Positions 4,843-7,467 of a stretch of DNA of 7,467 nucleotides are shown here, piece after piece. Origin of the DNA: an uncultured Chloroflexota bacterium (GTDB taxonomy: Bacteria > Chloroflexota > Dehalococcoidia > UBA2247 > RBG-13-53-26). The translations under genes and the position numbers were made by a program. The notes under the pieces are model-generated. The model saw only the letters and a list, made by a program, of their open reading frames with translations, had not been told where the DNA came from and did no database searches. Location of the stretch: contig CALMBS010000214.1 in the NCBI GenBank assembly GCA_937860285.1, forward strand, positions 1 through 7,467, in the 5' to 3' direction. Position 1 is the first letter of the stretch. Each line of letters opens with the position of its first letter.

Positions 4843-6719
4843 TTGCGGTGAAGCAGGGGCTGGCGCAACTCGGGGAATGAATCGACCACCCGGCCGGCGA
4901 TTCCCGGGGCATCCAGTCTGTACCTGGCGCGGAGGAAGGCCTGGGGTGCGTGCTCCACGAACTCGTCCGGTATCCCCAGGCACCGCGTCCGGACGCCGTC
5001 CAGGCCGCGGGCCTGCAGCAGCTGCAGGACGGCGCTGCCGAACCCGCCGGCGAGGGTGTTCTCTTCCACGGTGATCACCCTCCCCGTCCTCTGCGCGGCC
5101 GCCGCGATGGCCTCCCCGTCCAGGGGCCTCACGAAGCGGGCGTCCACCACCGTGCAGGATATCCCTTTCTCGGAGAGGATGCGCGCCGCCTCCAGTGAAG
5201 GGCCAACGGTGCTCCCTATGGCTGCGATGGTCACGTCGGGGCCGGTCAGCAGGATCTCCGCCTGGCCCAGGGGGATCTCCCGGAGGGCGCTGTCCAGCGC
5301 GGCCCCCGGCCCCGTGCCCCTGGGGTAGCGCACCGCCATCGGCCTCCCGGCCTTAGTCGCGGTGTAGATCAGGTGCTGCAGCTGGTTCTCGTCCCTGGGG
5401 GAGGCCACCGTCAGGCCCGGGATGCTGCCGAGATAGGAGAGGTCAAGCGTGCCCTGGTGGGTCTTGCCGTCGTCGCCGACGATGCCGGCCCGGTCGATGG
5501 CGAAGACCACGGGCAGGTTCGGGATAGCGATATCGTGCACTATCTGGTCGTAGGCCCGCTGCAGGAAGGTGGAGTAGATGGCCACAATGGGGACCAGCCC
5601 CCGGGACGCCAGGCCGCCGGCCAGGGTGACCGCGTGCTGCTCACAGATGCCGACGTCAAAGACCCTCTGGGGGAACTCCCGGGCGGCCGCGGCCAGGCCG
5701 GTGCCGTCGAGCATGGCCGCAGTGATGGCCACTGCCCTCGGGTCTTCGCGCATGAGCCGGACCACGGTCTGCCCGAAAACCTGGCTGTAGGACGGACCGT
5801 TGCTGACGCTGGCCGGGCTGGGCGCCACACCGTGGAAGCTGACCGCGTCCTCCTCGGCCGGGGGGTAGCCCTTGCCCTTCCGGGTGATGACATGGACGAT
5901 GGTGGGCTTGGCCTCGTAGTCCCGGGCCCTGGTCAGCGCGGCCTCCAGGCTCTTGATATCGTGGCCGTCCACGGGCCCGACATAGGTGAAACCGAAGGCC
6001 TCCAGCAGGGCTCCCGGAACCAGGGCCTGCTTCACCTTGCCCTTCAGCCGCTTGCCCACCGTCCAGGCCGGCTCGCCGAAGGGAAGGTGGGTGAAAGTGG
6101 CCCTGGCCTTCCTCTTGGCCGCTTCGTACCTGGGGTCGAGGCGCACGCGGTTCAGGTTCCGGGAGAACGCTCCCACGCTGGGGGAGATGGCCATGCCGTT
6201 GTCATTCAGCACCACGATCAACCTGGTGCCCACGTGGCCCCAGTGGTTGACCGCCTCGATGGCCATGCCGCCGGTCAGGGCGGCGTCGCCGATGACGGCC
6301 ACAACATGATACTTGCCCTTCGCCAGGTCCCGTGCCAGCGCCATGCCCAGGGCCGCCGAAATGGAGTTGCTGGCATGCCCGCCGATGAAGGCGTCGTGGG
6401 GGCTTTCGCCGGGGTCGGTGAACCCGGAGAGGCCGCCCTGCTGGCGAATCGTGGCGAAGCGTTCCCGGCGGCCGGTCAGGAGCTTGTGGGCGTAGCTCTG
6501 GTGCCCGACGTCCCAGACTATCTTGTCGGTGGGGCTGTCGAACACCCGGTGCAGGGCGATGGACAGCTCGACGGCCCCCAGGCTCGAGGCGAGGTGGCCC
6601 CCGTTCCGGGAGATCCTCCCCACCATCACCTCCCGCAGCTCCCCGGCCAGCGTCTGAAGCTGCTCCGGGGACAGGCCCCTCAGGTCTGCGGGCTGGTCTA
6701 CCGAGTCCAGGACACTCAC
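4839..6719 (-). CDS. dxs: 1-deoxy-D-xylulose-5-phosphate synthase
   Basis: DXS condenses pyruvate with glyceraldehyde-3-phosphate, using thiamine diphosphate, to start the MEP isoprenoid pathway; the product also feeds thiamine and pyridoxal synthesis. The 626-residue length is typical. Catalytic H42 lies in NGGHLASSLG, and E360 in DVGICEQHAVTLAGG is the glutamate that activates thiamine. Substrate-binding residues Y382, R388, D417, H421 and R467 can be aligned to the E. coli set. The C-terminal transketolase domain runs to VEENTLAGGFGSAV (551-564). The cofactor motif reads GDA (144-146), where GDG is usual, followed by NDN at 172-174. The GTG start has GGGAG (6733-6729) at nine bases and lies 46 bases after rpiB. 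The stop overlaps the polyprenyl synthase start. No competing start is better placed. Confidence 0.98.
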   Translation of the reverse strand: MSVLDSVDQPADLRGLSPEQLQTLAGELREVMVGRISRNGGHLASSLGAVELSIALHRVFDSPTDKIVWDVGHQSYAHKLLTGRRERFATIRQQGGLSGFTDPGESPHDAFIGGHASNSISAALGMALARDLAKGKYHVVAVIGDAALTGGMAIEAVNHWGHVGTRLIVVLNDNGMAISPSVGAFSRNLNRVRLDPRYEAAKRKARATFTHLPFGEPAWTVGKRLKGKVKQALVPGALLEAFGFTYVGPVDGHDIKSLEAALTRARDYEAKPTIVHVITRKGKGYPPAEEDAVSFHGVAPSPASVSNGPSYSQVFGQTVVRLMREDPRAVAITAAMLDGTGLAAAAREFPQRVFDVGICEQHAVTLAGGLASRGLVPIVAIYSTFLQRAYDQIVHDIAIPNLPVVFAIDRAGIVGDDGKTHQGTLDLSYLGSIPGLTVASPRDENQLQHLIYTATKAGRPMAVRYPRGTGPGAALDSALREIPLGQAEILLTGPDVTIAAIGSTVGPSLEAARILSEKGISCTVVDARFVRPLDGEAIAAAAQRTGRVITVEENTLAGGFGSAVLQLLQARGLDGVRTRCLGIPDEFVEHAPQAFLRARYRLDAPGIAGRVVDSFPELRQPLLHRK

Positions 6720-6765
6720 TATGCTTCGCTCCCAAGCGCGGATCGCGGGCGCTGCCGGATCCGGT

Positions 6766-7224
6766 CTACTTGCCTTCCAGCGCCCTGATCTTCTCGACGC
6801 GAGCGAGGTGCCTCCCGCCTTCGAAACCGGTGGTCAGGAAGGTCTCCACCATCTCCCGGGCCAGCCCGGGTCCCACGATATCCTCGCCAAGGCAGAGGAT
6901 GTTGGCGTTGTTGTGCTGGCGGGCGCGCAGAGCGGTGTAGACGTCATGGCAGACGGCGGCCCGGATGCCCTTGACCTTGTTGGCGGCCATGCCCATCCCA
7001 ATGCCGGTGCCGCAGACCAGGATGCCGAAGTGGAAGTCACCCCTGGCCACCGCCTCCGCCACGGCGCGGGCGACATCCGGGTAGTCCACCGCGGCGCTCT
7101 CGTTGGTGCCGAAGTCCTGGCAGACGCCGCCTTTCTCGGTGATGTGCCCGATCGCCAGTCGTTTGAGGTTGCGGCCCCTGTGGTCGCAGCCCAGTGCTAC
7201 ACGTACCAATCGCTTGTCAGCCAC
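6766..7224 (-). CDS. rpiB: Ribose-5-phosphate isomerase B
   Basis: RpiB interconverts ribose-5-phosphate and ribulose-5-phosphate in the pentose phosphate pathway. With the GTG at 7224 it has 152 residues, the usual size. Motifs are complete: VALGCDHRG (9-17) with D14 and H15; DFGT and VDYPDVA (37-52); the catalytic C71 in ILVCGTGIGMGMAANK; and CHDVYTALRARQHNNANILCLG (92-113) with H104. The LacA/LacB relatives share this fold, but no lac genes are near. The GTG is chosen because GAGG lies six bases upstream (7234-7231) and the protein then begins as the family does. An ATG at 7272 in the same frame overlaps the promoter's -35 box and is rejected. It is the first gene of the six-gene block, and the predicted promoter leaves a leader of only about 12 bases. 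Confidence 0.96.
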   Translation of the reverse strand: MADKRLVRVALGCDHRGRNLKRLAIGHITEKGGVCQDFGTNESAAVDYPDVARAVAEAVARGDFHFGILVCGTGIGMGMAANKVKGIRAAVCHDVYTALRARQHNNANILCLGEDIVGPGLAREMVETFLTTGFEGGRHLARVEKIRALEGK

Positions 7225-7242
7225 CTGCCACCTCTCGCCTGT

Positions 7243-7272
7243 ATTATATGCTGGCTGAAGCGCCCACTTCAA
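7243..7272 (-). promoter_or_regulatory. Predicted promoter of the rpiB-dxs-hisI block
   Basis: On the minus strand there is TTGAAG (7272-7267), an 18-nt spacer and a perfect TATAAT (7248-7243). Transcription would begin near 7236, just before the ribosome binding site of rpiB, so the leader is about 12 bases long. No stronger promoter is evident within the block, where intergenic gaps are 46 bases or less, so this probably drives all six genes. Confidence 0.65.
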
Positions 7273-7294
7273 TGCGATGCCATGTGATGGTTCC

Positions 7295-7324
7295 TTGACA
7301 TTGCGATCATGGAGCCCTTAAAAT
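7295..7324 (+). promoter_or_regulatory. Predicted promoter for tRNA-Ala
   Basis: Perfect TTGACA (7295-7300), 18-nt spacer, and TAAAAT (7319-7324, five of six consensus bases). The start would be near 7331, about 40 bases before the tRNA. It is divergent from the rpiB promoter, with 22 bases between the two -35 boxes. It is the best-matched promoter in the window, as expected for a stable RNA operon. Confidence 0.65.
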
Positions 7325-7326
7325 CG

Positions 7327-7358
7327 AGCTTGCCGAAGGAAGCTGCTGAGCGTCGGCA
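7327..7358 (+). other. Leader hairpins upstream of tRNA-Ala
   Basis: Two competing foldings are visible. AGCTT plus CC (7327-7334, with a bulged G) can pair with GG plus AAGCT (7338-7344) around a GAA loop. Alternatively, TGCCGA (7331-7336) can pair with TCGGCA (7353-7358) over a 16-base loop. They share bases and cannot both form. A role in processing or in start-site escape is possible but unproven; chance is a fair alternative. Confidence 0.25.
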
Positions 7359-7370
7359 GAATAGGGTTTT

Positions 7371-7443
7371 GGGGATATAGCTCAATTGGGAGAGCGCCGC
7401 GTTCGCATCGCGGAGGTCGGGGGTTCGAATCCCCCTATCTCCA
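7371..7443 (+). tRNA. tRNA-Ala (anticodon CGC)
   Basis: A full cloverleaf of 73 bases. The acceptor GGGGATA pairs with TATCTCC and contains the G3-T70 wobble pair that is the main identity element of alanine tRNA. The D arm is GCTC/GAGC. The anticodon stem CCGCG/CGCGG holds the loop TTCGCAT, giving anticodon CGC, which reads GCG (Ala). The T loop is TTCGAAT. The discriminator base is A (7443), and TTT follows, so the CCA end is not encoded and must be added by tRNA nucleotidyltransferase. Another tRNA begins six bases later. Confidence 0.96.
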
Positions 7444-7449
7444 TTTTGG

Positions 7450-7467
7450 GCCCCTGTAGCTCAGAGG
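7450..7467 (+). tRNA. Start of a further tRNA, cut by the window edge
   Basis: The last 18 bases read GCCCCTG followed by TAGCTCAGAGG, that is, a 7-base acceptor strand, T8-A9, then the start of a D arm (GCTC) and D loop. This is the standard 5' end of a tRNA, six bases after tRNA-Ala and probably in the same transcript. The anticodon lies outside the window. An arginine tRNA would fit the acceptor sequence, but that is a guess. Confidence 0.75.

Noticed and set aside
3745..4851. Long plus-strand open frame of 368 codons opposite the polyprenyl synthase
   Set aside because: Antisense shadow produced by codon bias; its start and end have no regulatory support and the composition is typical of a reverse-frame artefact.
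4843..4983. 47-residue N-terminal extension of the polyprenyl synthase
   Set aside because: It lies entirely inside dxs, is Pro/Gly/Arg-rich, and the ATG at 4842 forms a standard ATGA junction and fits the family length.
5373..6788. Long plus-strand open frame of 471 codons opposite dxs
   Set aside because: It is a GC-rich antisense shadow of dxs; it is rich in Gly, Arg, His and Pro, shows no recognisable motif, and the opposite strand encodes a complete DXS.
7225..7272. 16-residue N-terminal extension of RpiB from the ATG at 7272
   Set aside because: It overlaps the -35 and -10 boxes, and the GTG at 7224 has a good ribosome binding site and matches the family start.
1..7467. Search for CRISPR arrays, insertion sequences, phage genes, attachment sites or direct-repeat clusters
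   Set aside because: No regularly spaced repeats, transposase or integrase motifs, or terminal inverted repeats were seen; the tRNA genes at both ends show no adjacent duplicated 3' ends that would mark an integration site inside the window.

Overview
The window is compact, GC-rich bacterial core genome: two gene blocks that converge tail to tail, each preceded by a divergent promoter region shared with a tRNA gene. No mobile element, CRISPR array, phage gene or defence gene is visible, and I found no undescribed system. The points worth a second look are an apparent ATT start codon, promoter and gene-junction layout, and a few active-site substitutions. The organism is not named by the sequence. 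L27 begins directly with MAHKKASGG, without the cleavable N-terminal extension typical of Firmicutes. A DUF1385 (YqhQ) gene follows rpmE, and the isoprenoid genes are of the MEP (non-mevalonate) type. I lean towards Chloroflexota (Dehalococcoidia-like), but this is an inference that a phylogeny would have to settle.

Layout. Positions 1-77: tRNA-Asp(GTC), minus strand. Positions 78-290: divergent regulatory region with back-to-back promoters, both with a perfect TTGACA -35 box and an 18-nt spacer. Positions 291-2205, plus strand: rplU (L21), rpmA (L27), rpmE (zinc-type L31) and a DUF1385 membrane protein. The first three overlap their neighbours by a few bases; a terminator-like hairpin separates rpmE from DUF1385. 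Positions 7224-2202, minus strand, in transcription order: rpiB, dxs, a short-chain polyprenyl diphosphate synthase, a PduO-type cobalamin adenosyltransferase, hisA and hisI. The two blocks meet at a CTAG palindrome (2202-2205) that holds the stop codons of both DUF1385 and hisI. Positions 7225-7370: a second divergent promoter region. Positions 7371-7443: tRNA-Ala(CGC), plus strand. Positions 7450-7467: the first bases of another tRNA, cut by the window edge.

How the genes work together. The plus-strand block supplies large-subunit ribosomal proteins. The minus-strand block looks like one transcript serving several pathways. RpiB interconverts ribulose-5-phosphate and ribose-5-phosphate, the source of PRPP for histidine synthesis. 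Dxs commits pyruvate and glyceraldehyde-3-phosphate to isoprenoids, and the polyprenyl synthase extends the C5 units. PduO makes adenosylcobalamin. HisA and HisI carry out two middle steps of histidine synthesis; hisF, hisH and the other his genes are not in this window.
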